Shown: positions 10,201-25,200, counted from the first letter of the stretch. The stretch: DNA of 64,000 nt from Pieris napi (GCF_905475465.1 NC_062246.1:6970001-7034000), one strand, 5' to 3'. Made by a program: numbers and translations. Notes: generated from the letters alone by a model not told the origin.

Positions 10201-13200
10201 ACAAATGGGCAATGGACTGAGAAAGTTTCCGAAAAAGAAAGCTTCAAAAATAAAATTCCTAACACTTCGTAATAATGAGACAGATTCTAGCAAAGCTTAG
10301 TCAGTCTATTCTCTATGTAATAGCTGTAGCAAAAATCAAACACCATACTACATTAATACTACACTACACACTAAAATACTCATGAGAATTCAGTCACAGT
10401 TCAGTTCAATGAAGATTAAATTTTAAAGAACTGAAAAGTACTTACAAAAGCTAATAAATTCAAAAATTGCGTTTGTACCTTTAACTAATATAAATCAACA
10501 CCACAGAATAGACATTAAAAATGGAATGTGACGTAAGATTAAACAATTCATAGATAATAGAACAAAATTCGAAAAGGCTCTTCCAACCTCACATCCATTT
10601 ATTGTCATTTCATAATATAAACTAAGCATCTACCATCTACCAATTATATGTGGGTATCGCAAAAATTCGTAATACACACAAACATGCAAAAAAATCATAT
10701 AAATATTGCTATTATGTATATGTGTGAACAAACAAAACAACCATGCCTATAAACTGATTCATACCTGATAATTCTGATTTCATCGCTTTGGAAATACAGA
10801 AATAAATGATTACATTGTATACTTTTTATTATATTGACATACCAAGCTTCACTTTCTTATATTTGTATAAAACTTACAAAATCACATTCAATTAGATAGT
10901 CGCAAATTAAAATTACGATAATTAAAACAAAAATAATACAGACAATTAAATATACAAATACGAAAACAGTATAGTTAAATTCTTTAGAATACTAGGGCGT
11001 GTGGGAAACTTACCGGAAAATGGAAAAGAACAAAACAATTCTAGAAATAATTTGCGACTAACCAATAATATCATTAGTACTTTATGTAAAGTCATCTAAA
11101 TCTTAGACGTAATATAATTCATAGAAATATATTCTTACTGCGACGAATTTAACAAATATGTGAATTGCGTCAAACCTCATTACTGCTGTGAATGTAGTGA
11201 CAAGCCAATCTTGTAAACTGTTCCTATATTCACGGGTTGCCTTGTCATGTCATGTATTGCTATTTAAATTTCGAACTAAGTACGTATTACTTTCAGATAG
11301 GTTTAAGTTCGAATTTCAAATATCTGTCACGTGTCAAATTATTTTGGTACTCTTCTAGGTTAAAAGAACAAATTTTATACCATAATAGCATTAGTGGCAG
11401 CAGTAATGAAGCACGAAGTATTAATTTCTCACAATTTTAACCCAGCGCTTGCTTGTGGGACTATACATTATCTTAAATACATAAAATCTTTCTAACGTGT
11501 ACTATTTATTCATATTTCGGACAAACGGACAAGCTCAGCATGTTACGTTTTGTTTAAATCTGCGGCTTAAAATTATAACAACATTTTCTGAATTAAAATA
11601 ATTCCACACATTAAACTATAAAAAACAGATAAAACCTAAAATTTCCTAATACTTGACAAATAATAGCACACATATGCACATTAGCATTGAAAATGGATTT
11701 TTCCTAAGGACGGTTGTTAGTTTACATCTTTATTTCTAACAAAATTACTTAATCTTATATAAATACTATAAAAAATTGTTAATTGCAATAAATATGATAA
11801 TTCTCTAAAATTAACATAACCAAGCACCATTATACCACCCCACATCCCATAAATATAAAATATTTCCTTTGGAAATGACAATTTAAACTTACGTTCATCA
11901 AATTGATGCAAATTTATCATTTTCTGTCGCTTATGCCTTAAGTAACTCGAATCTAGAATGAACATAAAAATTAATAAAAATAACAACAATAAAAATTAAA
12001 ATAAGACTAGAAAAACCTAAAATGATTTATTAAGGTAATGGAGGACGACTAGTACAGTTAACTTTAATAACTTCGAATATTAAATAATGGGACTTTGTCC
12101 TATAGTGTAGAAAATAGTGTCGGTTTGTAATAAAACCAACAAATTTTCACCTTCTACGCACACATCGCACACGCAGTGTAAAGGTATACAAAAATTTGGC
12201 TAAACGGGCGCATTTATCTATTTAAACTAAGTTAAATTCAATTCTTTACTATGTTTTTCTTATCCCGCGATATTGTTTACGTAACCGAAAATATGCTATA
12301 GCCTATATTATTAGAATTATTTGGATAACTATGCTAATGTAAGAACGTAAGAATTTAAGCATAAAAGGTACGATGGATGCTTACAGCATATGATAGAACT
12401 ATTTGAATTCCCATAACCCAATAATGGGGGAAGAAGATAATTTCTGTATTGTTTAAACCCAAAACAATCATGGCGGTCTTACGGCCTATTGGTTATGAAA
12501 TTTGCTGCCATCTACCGGCGAGTAATAGCAACTAGTTTCATCGAATTCAGACGCTGTGGCGTGCGGCGCCACTGCCATATAAAGAGCGTAGTGCTCAGCC
12601 TCAGTTAGATCGAGGTCGTCCTGCAACTTTTTAAACGCAGACGCATCTAAAGCTAAAACGCTTTCTGCGACAAGAATTGTACCGCCATCAGTGGGAGGAA
12701 GGGGAGCCAGACTGGCAGGCCGTTTTAAAGATCTTTGGGACGACTTTTCGTCCATATCTTCGTGTAGCGATATGTGCGTCACGCTATCGGCGTAACTCAA
12801 GCCGGCCGCAGACGCGTTATCTTTCAGGGATGTGTGCGATATTGCCGATTTAAATTTCGACGGACGAATACCGGATACGCTACTGACGGATCGGCCTATG
12901 GGTTTAGTATTAACATCTTTCTGCCCTTCAGATTTAATGCTCGGGGCGGGAGATTTCTCCTTTCGTCGGAACAAGCGCGAGAAGAACGAACGTTTTTTAG
13001 GCGCGGGCGGCAACGCGGGCTCACTTTTTGCAAGGGTTAATTCACTACGCGGTGCTAAGATGTCGCGATTTCGGGTGACCGGCAGCTTTCTACCCGGTTT
13101 CAATATGCTATTGACGGACGTTTGACTAGTTCTGAACGCGTCTGAATTTTTACGGACCCGTTTGGGTGGTAGCGGTGGAGCCCGTTCATCATCGTCGCCA

Positions 13201-16200
13201 CCTTTGAGGGGAGTAAATTCTATAATCGGACCGCGGTACGTTTGAACTTGGACATCCTCATACGGTTCGGGTTCAGTGATAGAAACTGGATTTTTGAACG
13301 CTAACTGTAGGCTTGTGTACGTTCCGGCGTCGTTAAAATCGTCAACATCTTCCGTATCATTTACAATAGTAATGTTCTCGAGTCGCGTTCTGTTTTCAGA
13401 ATATATCTCATCTAATTCAGCGACCTGTTCGAGGAGGTCGTTTAGACTCTTTTCATTGTCAAGAACTCCGTTAGTGTGAGGTTCTTCAATTATCTCGCAT
13501 TCAATAACATCACCGTCAACAGCGTCATTGCTTTCGACGCTATCGACGAGTTCGATCTCATCTGAGTTGTCAGAGGAAGAGGTGACGAGCGTGTGTGTGT
13601 CTGCATCGAGTATGTCTGTGTCGTTTGTGTGTGTGTTAGTGTTATTATTGCCGTCCGGCTTGAGAAGGGCGGCAAGAGCGGTGAGGTCTGGAAGAGGCTT
13701 GCGAGCGGCAGGCGGGGTACCTTGTAAATCTGCTATATATTCGAAAGGCACGGGGTTACTTCGGGCGTTGTCCGATATCCGCTTCAGCTGGATATATACC
13801 TGAAAGTAATAATAGAAACTATAATTTATTAGATGAAAAAAAGAACTTTTAATGGTTAAACGTTTTAGTTTTATCCTATAAAAATATATTAAAATAGCGA
13901 GCAGTGCCTACTGATACCAGGGGTAACATGAGCATCTTATATATATTTATTTGACATATGACATAAAATATATATAATAAAAAAATAGCTTTAAATCAAA
14001 CAATTTGTCGAGGCGAGTCCTAAATTCATACATTCATTTATATACAGTAAAATCTCTTTATTCGCGGGGTATACGTTCCATAAATATGCCGCGAATACAG
14101 AAACCGTGAATACAGAATGGTAATTTATATGGGTTTATAGGGGATACGTTCCTAGGTGCCAAAATAAAAAACACAAATATATAAGAAAATCAATTTTATT
14201 GATGTTATTGAACATTATGTAATCATTATCCTCAGGCTTAGAGTAAATGTCACATTTACAGTGCTAGTTGAAGCCTCTTTTTCAATGGGCTGTGAATTTA
14301 ACATTTCCTCCAAGTCAAGGTTTCAGTCAAATCTTCATCTTGCGATTCAAGCAATTCCTGAATGTCACTTGATTCTGTCTGTTCGAACCCATCTCGTCCT
14401 ATTCCATTTGCAATTTCGGCTATGTTTGCAGTCAAAGTTTGAACTTGCACGAATTCTTCGCCATTTTCCGTAGTCAGAGCAGGCCATAGTTTTTTCCAGT
14501 ATGACTTCAATGTGTGTGGTTTCAGTTCGTCCAATGATTCTTTTATGTTTACGATGCATTTTGCTATGTCAAATTTCTTCCAGCAACTTTCATATCAGGA
14601 TTACACTCCATATTATCTATATGATATTGCGTTAAACACCTATTGGAATTTTGTATGAAATTTTAGATCCGCGAATAAAGAAATTTTTTGCCGCGAATAC
14701 AGAAATTGTGTTGCATTTTTTTAATCCGCGAATAGTGAAAACGCGAATAAAGGAAGCGCGAATAGGGAGCTTTTACTGTACTAATAAACAGATGGCTTGT
14801 GCACGTGTAAAACGTGTGTTTAAGATTTAATATTAATTTATGTTTTTGTATATTTTATACTATTGTTCAATGTAATATCAGTGTCCCTCTCATTGATCAA
14901 TAATAAAGTAGCTTCACTCAGTGATGAGAACTTAGAGGTTTGCCCCCCAGATTTATGATGTCCTATGGCATTTTTAAGAGGTACAGTTATTTAGGGGTTA
15001 TATTATATTATTATATTCTCCAACTTACACGATTCTATACAATTTATTCCAATTCTTATTTCCATTAAACTAAACCAAATATAAACTCTAAGCGTGAAAC
15101 ATCAAAAAGCTATAATACTCCAAGATCGAAATTTTATACAACTTGAATGTTATTTTTAATGCATATTTGAAATTAATTGTAAAACTAAATCTTTAGGGGT
15201 CATTTACTGAAAACATTTTCGGTTTAAATTCGAGATAATGTAAGTAAGATCATTCTGTCATGCTCAGATAAACGGAATTTAAAAAAAGTTAAAATCCAAA
15301 GTAAATTATTAAAAGAAATGGCTTTGAAATGAAATAATTTCTGCGAAACGCTGGCAAGAAACGTATTTAATAGGAGTCTGTATCAAGCACAGTTAACATC
15401 GCATTTGGCCGCTGAAACTATGAGTCAAAGATTAGTTGTTTTTTTTTTTAAATCACTGTTAAATGACATCTTTTGTAGACGTTGCCAAACAGTGATATCA
15501 TTAAAAGACTTTAATACATTTCATTCAAGGATTATAAACGTTAATTTACTTCAAATTGTTATCGTCTGCTTTTTTTGTTTCTTTTATACTTGAGAGCATT
15601 TAATTAATATGGCATTGGATATCATAATATAAAAGGGTTATTTGTCAAGGTTACGTAGCAGTATTTCTCTACAATCGCTATCGAGATTTACAATCAGTCG
15701 AAACGTCAACTTATGTGAATAATAAAATATGTTTATGTGTTAAATAAATTTTGTTAAATAAAATTACTAATATTTAAAACAAAATACCAGCCAGTATTAT
15801 CTAGTATACATCCCCATTGGAGGTGTATGTAGACTTGTAGACGCAAAGGTCAGCTTTTGATATATAGTAATGTATGTAAACTCAATGTTTCACGATTGTA
15901 TGTCCTAAAGTACTAAAGTGCACAAGTAAAGCTTAGAAATTTTGACTTCGGTTTGATTCACATTTCTCTAAATAACATTTATAATGTCAAAACCAAGAAA
16001 TTTAGGCATTTTATATTTAAACTGATTAGATTTTAAAGTTAATCTCTGAGATCTTTGACATAATGACAGTGGCAGATGAGAGTAGAATGCTGATCACCTT
16101 GCCTACTAGAAAAAACAAATGATCATGAAACAGATACATAAATCAGTGCCCAAAAATTTAAAGGTTCTAGCGCCAATGATGTTGTTATATAGTTAGCTGA

Positions 16201-19200
16201 AATAAACGATGTTTACCTGTACAGGATGTGGGTTGTTCGGTTTATGATAAGGCGGAACATGGAAGGCAATAGCGTACTGCTTGTGTACAAGTTGAATGTT
16301 GGCAGTTTCCTCCCATACTACCATTTCACCTTCCTTTTGGTAAAACACCACTGCTATGTCCTCACGAACAACCTGAATTAATTAATTAAATAGCTTTACA
16401 AAAACGGACAAAGAACAGCATCATGAGAAAGTGGGCATGTCTAAGAAACTAAAACTGTTAGCCAAGCTGCACCAGCGTATACTATGGTCTGCTTGTCTTG
16501 GATTTGAATCCTAGGATGCTGAAATTTTCTTCTTTTTTTTTCTATTCTCATGTCAAATTACCTTCTCACAAAGCAAGAACATCTCCATGCCTCCTTGTGG
16601 CGGCGCGGAACAGTGACTAAGACGCATGATGACCAGGTCACTCATGGCCTTCTTGTCAAAGATCACGTCAGATACCACCGGCTGTAGCGAGTGTCGAATC
16701 TTGCCTGTTGCTTCATCTGGCAAGAATACTTGGAAGCACAGCCGCACAGCATTCAGATCTATCGTCTGTGGTTGGTTTCGATGGTGGAAACCAGCTGTAA
16801 AAAAGTTTTAAAATATGGTAAAGGATTAATTGTAAAATAAATGGTTGTTGATAAGCTCTTACATTTTACATAAAATACAACTCAAACTCTGCTGAAATGC
16901 GATCAGTTAGCTTTTCGGTACAAATTTGTACCGTCTCTTTTAAGTTTAATACTAGAACAATTTAAGATATGCTCCATTACACAAAATAGATGGAAGAAAA
17001 TAAATGCAAGGTCAATAAATAAAGGCCGATTTACATTATCATTAGTGTTTAGGAGAGTGCTTTAGGATAGTACTTTAGTTGAAACATGTAAACGCTACTT
17101 GCTTTAGTAAACGCTACGCTAAAGAACTTGCCTTTCAAGTTGTACTAAAGCACTCTCCTAAACACTAAGATAATGTAAATCGGCCTTAACATCCGCGAAA
17201 CCCTCAAATAAGTACCTATTATATTCCGGCGAAACAAGAGGGTAGTCACACACACCTCCGAAGATTTTCCATAAAAACTTCTGACAAACTGATACATACA
17301 TTCTAAAACCGTCATTATTTAAAACCTAAATAATTAGTATAATATAACAAATTATTTAAATGCACAGTAAGAACACGCAAACTGTAGTGTTAACGTTTTT
17401 ATTTTTATGCAAGGCCGGAATATTTTGCCAAATGACACAAAATGTAAACATAGGATTTCTGGTCTAATGTCTATTCGATATGGATCATTATCCCGTAAAC
17501 GTTACAGGTTTACGCGTCTGGACTAATCTACGAAATCTTTTTATGAATTGATAAGTCAATAGTCTAGACTGAAATACGTAAGAAGAGCAGTTTTGACCTA
17601 GTAGATTGAGCGTGCGCTTTTAACTTTATATTTCTTTTGTTTCTATTGTGGAATTAACATTCGCTCGGACGGTGTTGGAACATATTGTCTAATAAGAAAA
17701 AAGTTTCACGAACAGACCAGGCCATGACAGAGGTTTTAGCGCCACTGTTTTTTTTTACTTTTAATAGAAATAGCCCACTAATCTATATATATAAAAATGA
17801 AACCCGTTTTCCGTTGTCACGACATCACAAGAAAACGGCTCGACCGATTTGTCTGATTTTTTTTTGTTGTGTTTGTAATTGTCAGGAGAAGGTTCTTATA
17901 AAAGAAAAAAAGAAAAAAATTGCGCGGAAAATTAGAAAATTCAAGAATACTTAACCACCATACAATTCGAACTTTTTGGTGTAACCTTATGGCGTTTGAC
18001 ATAACACAACATTGACAGAATGCGTGCTGCAAATATCGTCAGAGGATGTAAGAAAAATGAATATCGTTCAAAATAAATGCTTCGATCGGAGTTATTATAT
18101 TGATAATACATATAATAATATGCGAGCCAGAAAAACAAACAAAGAATGTTGTATAACATAAAGCATTTGAATAATAAACACTTTGTTTCTGAAATATTTT
18201 TTAATTCATTATACCAATTTGAAATCAATATTCATAGTTAAGACAGGACAACGTCTGTCGGGTCCGCTAGTAATATATAATAATAATTGACCTAAAAAAT
18301 GTAACTGTACTCTTTATGAAAAACAATTTTTATACTAAGATTCAACCCCGTATCTCCGGGTCAAATACACAAGTATACACTTTATATAATAGTGAATCAT
18401 CTCTTGTAGATAATTAGCGTTTAAGTTATTGTAAATAATATACGTTAAAAGATTAAAAGTAGGTGACAAACAAAAGTGGGTTAGTCCCACACTGATAATG
18501 TTAAAATATTAATTAATTAATTTGTTTCCGTTATAATTATATTTTGAAGATGGAACTTTGTGCAGTTATCAAGTTATAAATTTGTTATGAACACTCAAAA
18601 TTTTGTATGAATCATAAATTTTTTTCACGAATTTGTATTAAATTCAATTCAATCTCCTGAGCACTGCTTATTGTGTTACGCGTAATATCGAACAAACTCA
18701 ATAGGCTTTTGAAATTGTAGTATTACGTACCGACACTTTAAGACGTCTAAATGTTCACAATTATTTAAATTAACCCTAAAATCCATAATCCAAAGATTAA
18801 AAACAGCAAAGTAGTTTTAATACAAATAATACAGAAAGATTCTACTATTTTCATTATTATAATTGTATACACGCAAATTAAAATGATGTAAATAACGCAC
18901 AAAAACTTTCTTATAAGTTAAGGAAAACCGTGAATTTCTACAAAAATTTTACTTTAATTTCGAATAATCTTTCCATCTATGAAATTATTTTATATCGGAG
19001 GCGAATGATGCTAAAATAAGTTCGCTACATACACAAGGGTGCGATTTACCCTACCCGTTCTATATCAAAGCTATACATTCTTATGAAACAATAGTGTGAC
19101 CGGGTTTTAGGCGTAAGAAGTATTTCGGTCGCCGCTATTCCTGGCTGTTGAGAGCGCGATCCGTTTCGTAATCTCTCAATATGCCGTTGTAAAATCGTTC

Positions 19201-22200
19201 TGATTTACAATTTTGGTTTAGCTTAATAAGATCGCTTATAGTAGGAAATGGAACATCAACATTTATTATTTTCAGTGCTTTTGGTTCAGGTTATCTTAAT
19301 AATCATAATCATAATGAAAAAAATTTTTTTTCAATGTGTTGAATTTTTCTTGTATATTTTGTTAAACCCAAACAAATACCTTTATAACATTGTAAAATTT
19401 TATTATTATACGATAACAGAACAGTTATGGACGTGTCCAGAAAACCTCACAGTGGGACAAGGGAGAGATACCTATGTTTATTTTATAGATCAATGCGTAA
19501 TAATATTGAATGAACCTCATTCCATCGAATAACAAACAGATATTTATCCTATATAAACGCAAAAAGTAGCGATTATCAGATATTAATGTGTGTACAAGGA
19601 AAAAAATATCAAAATCTCTAACCGGTTTTATATCAAGAGCAGGAAGGAAGGAGGCTATATTACGATATTTGGTAAGATTGACATTTACAGAGACGTGCAA
19701 ATAATATCGAAGTGTGTAATGCCTTCATAGATTAGTTGATAACACACTCGATAGTTAAGAGTTCGGTCTGAAATTACTATAAAACAAAATATTTACGCTT
19801 CTACGTATAAATAGACGGCAAACTTTTTACTTAGTCACTTAATGACTGAACTGAGATGCGAAACATATATTAATTACAAATTAATTAATATACAAAGTAC
19901 GCAGCATTCAGAAACGAGATCGCGCTAAAGCTTAGGTTTCCTAGAAAAGCGGCGCCGTTATCTAACGGCCGTAATGTAGCGTTGGGTGACGTCACCCATA
20001 TGTTGTCTATAAATAACATCGAAGTAGGTTTCCTAGAGAACGTTGAGCATCACCGTAACGTCAAATAGCAGTGCTGTCATTTACAGCATGGCCGTCATAG
20101 CGGTGATAAACATTAGTTCAACGTATTTCGCGTGTAGCGGTGCCCATATTTAATTAATACAATGAATGAACGTGACTTGGACGAGCGAAAATGATGTCTT
20201 TTGCAATATGTTAAAAAGTGAAGACGGCCGTTATTAAAAACCGTAAAATGACGGCCGTTAGTTAACGGCACCGCTTTTCTAGGAAACCTAAGCTTAAGTC
20301 TGACTCCCGTTCGTCAAAAATGTATGGTTGACATAATGACATATACGAGTCATAGTTAGCTGGGAGTATCTTTCTCAATGTCATCTTTAGCGGGAGCCCT
20401 AATTTGCTCCTAGAAAGGGAGCGCTCTAATACGAATCCTAGGGATATAAAATGAGTCAATAGGAGAAGATATGCCCATCTTCTACCTCCTATGTACTGTA
20501 CCTGTGGTTTTGAGCGTAACAGTTATGCCGTTGAATGAGGGAGCGATCCCGGAGAATCTCTAACGAGGCCGTGTAGGATTACCCAAGGTGGTTTTAGTGG
20601 GAACTCAACCGTCTTAGAATACCAGAGATTCTGGTATGGGTCAACCCCTTCATAGCTCTTCTACTTTGTGGGTAGGGGATGCGCAAATGTATTTACACCT
20701 CGGATATAAAAGAGGACTACTGCATGAATCCCACATTTTCAACCTATTTAACGCTAACTTGGGACTCTGAACCTCCCTTATTATCAACATTTCAGTATAT
20801 GGGGCAACACTTACGGAATACATATATCAATGCAACATACGAAATCTATATTGATATATGTATATTGTATATTTAATTAACAACATTGCTTTAGCTCACT
20901 TAAACAAATAGCCATGTGAATGCTGAAAGCTAAACGAACGAGCTAAGAGAACTAAACCTTTTAAAAGGTATCTCGGACACAAGAACATAGTGTCAAAACA
21001 TAATAGAACACTAAGGGTCGATTCGACCAAACAAGAGTAAATCTTAATCTTAGAATAAATCGTCAGTTAATCGAGAGTAAATCAATTTTACGTTTTACCA
21101 ACTACAAATTCTAAGAATAGTGGGCTTATTCGGGAATTGCTACTATACCGCCGTTTCGCACGGAATAACAGCTATTGCTAGAATAATTTAATGGCGTCAG
21201 TCAGTCCAATCATCTGATCTGTCATTTCACAAATATGTATTCTGTGTTTTAATTTCAAGTCAACGCAACGCACTAAATTAATAGTCTGGCATTGTATAAT
21301 GAAACGTTTAAACAATTTATTATTTATTTATATATTTTTAGATTTGTTATTTTCTATAATATTAGAATGAAATTCAACTAGGCTCAACAGAAGTTCCTTT
21401 TTAGACGAAAGCCTCAAACAAACAACAAATAAAAACTTTTTGTTGTGGTTTGACACCTGTTAAAAGCTACTTTTTCACACTATAATACGGCAAAATCGAG
21501 TTGACATGATGTATGCCCTTACACTGTCCCGTTGTAGAACAACATTTATTTGCCGAGTTTTATTTTCGTTCACCATTCTCTTGCTATTCGCGTATTGTAA
21601 ATTCCTAGCGCAATTATACTATCGATTACGTGGACAAACGACTATGGATTTACTCGAGATTAAAATCATGGAATAGATTATTCTTGGTATAGTTACTCGT
21701 GTATAAATTGAAGTTTGGTCGAATCGACCCTAAGACCACTAGTATTGTGGAAAATTAAGTCAACATAGTATTACTTATTAGCCATAATTATTGTATAGGC
21801 TAGATTGTAATTCATGTAAACTCTTTTGTGAACTATATTGTAGGAAAAGAAATTGTTAATACACGATTAGTTGATTTTGGCTCATACATATTGACCTAGA
21901 GGAATCTCTTGTTTCTGGACTTCCTGACTGCAATTCTAATTAAAGATTATGATTTATTAACCACCGAACATAATTCAGCATATGAAATGTTCAGCCACAA
22001 ACTATTAACTAATGTAAGCATGTAAAATAGCGCATGAGTCATGCATTTGAATGACGCGATCTATGAAACAAGAGTTTTCATACATTGAACATTTTGTTAT
22101 TCTTAAACAAATATTTCGAAAGTGACAACAGTATGAGAACTTTAGTCTACTCATGTATTTTTAAGTTACCGTAGCCCATAAACACATATTAATAGCAATA

Positions 22201-25200
22201 AAAAAAAACTAGTGGCGCTACACCTTGAACTTATGACCTTTTTAGGTCTGGGCCTCAGATTTATGTATCTCTTTCACGATCATTTGTCAATATAGCAAGA
22301 ATAAGGTCATAAGTATGTTCTGTGTCTGTTCTGTTCCGTAAGCTGGTCTGTTTTACAAATGTTGTATTACGTTTTGACACAAATATATGTAGGTGATACG
22401 AAGTTCATGCGTTCATCTAAAAATCAGTGGTGCTACGACCTCTTTAGGTCTTGGCCTCAGATATCTGAATCGGTTTCATGATTATTTTTAAATCTAATAG
22501 GTAAGTAGGTGATCAACCTTCTGCGCCTGACACACGCCGTCGACGTTTTGGGTCTAATGCAAGCCGGTTTCCTCACGATGTTTTCCTTCACCGTTTGAGC
22601 GAACGTGAAATGCGAACACAGACAAGTCCATTGGTGCACAGCCGGAGATCGAACCTACGATCCCAGGGATGAAAGTCGTATGCTGAAGCCACTAGGCCAA
22701 CACTGCTTTTGAGGAGGAATAAGTATCTGTTTCTAAATAATAAATATATCCTAGGAAAGACCTTTACTGGGAAATCGCTAGTTCTTAAAAGAAAGTGGCA
22801 AATGGACTGTGGAAGATTTCCAGCAAGTGTTATTTAATTCGATACGATTAAATATATTTTTGCTACGTAAGTGTAAATATTTCTATGGAAGTTATAAATT
22901 GTTTTTTATTTGTAATAAAAAGACGTGAGTCAATACGGAAAATATTTAACGTAACATAAAATTTTATGAATACCGATAAAAGTTTGAGTTATGAATGAAG
23001 TAATTTTACGCCTGCATTATTTACTTATTGTTTTTAGATATTTGGCATTTTCCATTAGTTCATACTGAGAATTATTTCTTTCTTCATAAATAATTGCCAG
23101 CATATAAACTAGATAATTATTGATTTTCTATAATATAAAAACGATATAAAATAATCTGTTCCTAAGATTTAAAAGTTGAAGTTTATTTGTACCATGGCTA
23201 TTTTAGCAATTTTTAATCACAATTTTTAATATTAAATTGGTTTCTAAAAAATAAAAGAAACGACCGTGTGCTATGAATTCGCTCCCTCCTCCAAACCTCA
23301 CATTCTTACCTCTTAATGATATAAAATTCATTTAGCTAAAGTGTCTGCCTCTATTCATCACAGCGTATACACGATTTGACAGAAAGAGACGAAAGAGTAG
23401 TTTGTTCTTATGTTTACTTTACGTTATTCAGGTGTCGAATGTTAGTCGATATAATCTGTGCTATAAAATCTAACAATAGACATCTGTTTAGCATCTGTGG
23501 CGTTTGCGGTCATAAATTGATTTCGATTAGATAAACTGTGTATTTATATTTGCTCACGTATTCATCAATTCACAAAACTACGTTAAAATGTACATTTACA
23601 AATAATTTAATGAACACGTGCTGTCACAAATTTTTAAATTTATTTTTATAATCACGCCTTTTTCCCGAAGGAGTAGGTAACGACCACGGATCTCCACTTG
23701 CTACGTCCTGACATATCTGGCTTACGCCCAAACCCAATAATCAATCCACAACCTCAGGCTCAGATTGAAAACAATCTGAGATCAGAGCGTGACAGTCGAT
23801 CGATCTCCTATCTGCATCCCAATAACCAAACTCTAAGAAGACAATCCATTTTACCGAGTTTTCACTCATATTTGATAATCAATGTAAACCAAATAAAACC
23901 GTACAAATAACAATAAAATATACATGTGTATGATTAAAAAATAACAAACAGTTTCTTTAATTATTTAAAAAACCGGTGTAAGTTAAAATAATTAACTGTT
24001 GAAACCGAGCTTTCGTCAACTGTCATTTTCATACAAAGGTCTATCCACAGACACCGATACGACCTCCCATGGATAGCTTGTATCGACAGATGGCTATTAC
24101 AATCCGTCGATTGGTTATTGGCACACATGTTAAAACATTTGGATTAAGATTACTATCTCTAATGCTGGATTATGGATTGAGATAGATTATTGGGTTCGGG
24201 CGTTAATCCACTTTCATGACATTCATACATGCTGGTCATTTATGGGAAGTTTGGACTTGTCCCTTCTATAGTATCTCGGGAATGTCATTTAAAAACTTGA
24301 ACCAAAAGCATATGTTTCGTCCTATTCTAAGTTATTGTACATCTTACGCTAAGCCCGGGTCCCTTGGGTAGAATGCCTAGCGAACCCCGAGGGCCCATAT
24401 TAAGGGCATGTGAAGGGCTGAGGTGTTTTTAGTGGGTGGGGTCTCGCTACCCCTCTGAATAGCAGAGGGTTTTGAGTGTAGACCCAGCCCCACACGCGCG
24501 TCAAGCTCGACATCCTTGATGCGGGCCTGCGTAAGCGCATTTTCACCTCGTATAAAAAAAAAAACATCTTACACAGTTTTGCACTTCTTGCGCTCGCCTT
24601 AATTAATTTTACTTTCCTTTCAGTGGTCTCTGGAAGAGAACGCTCGTAAGCGATAAGGCCGCCCATTTCTTTCCTTATTATTCTAATTATATTGATTTTT
24701 GAACGAACTGTTAAATAATAATATATATATAAAAAAATGTTTACACTTACTCTTAAAGGGATCCACCCTGAGCTTCTCTCTAACAGCGAGGGCGTCGGCA
24801 ACATCTTTCCGTTTCACGCACTGTATACCAAGATTGCTGAACGATATACGATTGTCATCGCTTATATTCGTTCGCACCGTGCACACGCCTTTATCACAGC
24901 GGTCGCGACCCACCAGATTGTGTGGGTGAGGTCTAGAAATTAAAAAAAAAAAACAATTTTTCGCACAGTCTACTCATAGACAATTGCTATGTACTAAACT
25001 TGTCTATTCCATAACTATTTAATATTTAGATTTTTCAACATTTTAAAACGTTTGCTTTTTTATTAACTCAAATTGTATAAACTATGAAATATTCTTTATG
25101 TTGAATCTCAAATACCAGTAATATTAGCAGTATTTTTTTATCCCCGATTTTTCATTCCAACTTACAACTAAGGGGGCGTCCATAAATTACGTGAGGTGTT

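Larger units (their letters stand above)
13802..16216 (-). other. dorsal intron with pogo/Tigger element
   Basis: Contains the 734-bp Tigger-type element at 14045-14778 and a short SINE-like fragment near 16075-16185. The rest is AT-rich. Confidence 0.7.
16795..24750 (-). other. dorsal intron, 8 kb, transposon-rich
   Basis: Holds MITEs at 17023-17186, 19929-20294 and 21015-21730, a Helitron at 17782-18270, a SINE at 22427-22712 and LINE-tail-like GC-rich patches near 20430-20690 and 24345-24560. No coding exon of another gene was recognised. Confidence 0.7.

Noticed and set aside
12774..13125. Plus-strand frames within the dorsal form B exon
   Set aside because: Antisense shadows of a 1.3-kb coding exon; no splice sites or recognisable domain.
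22600..22712. tRNA gene
   Set aside because: A- and B-box-like segments are present, but the sequence does not fold as a full tRNA and repeats at 49.4 and 51.6 kb; it is a SINE head.
24400..24804. 134-codon minus-strand frame
   Set aside because: It runs across a LINE-tail-like patch and into the dorsal exon in the wrong frame; chance opening.
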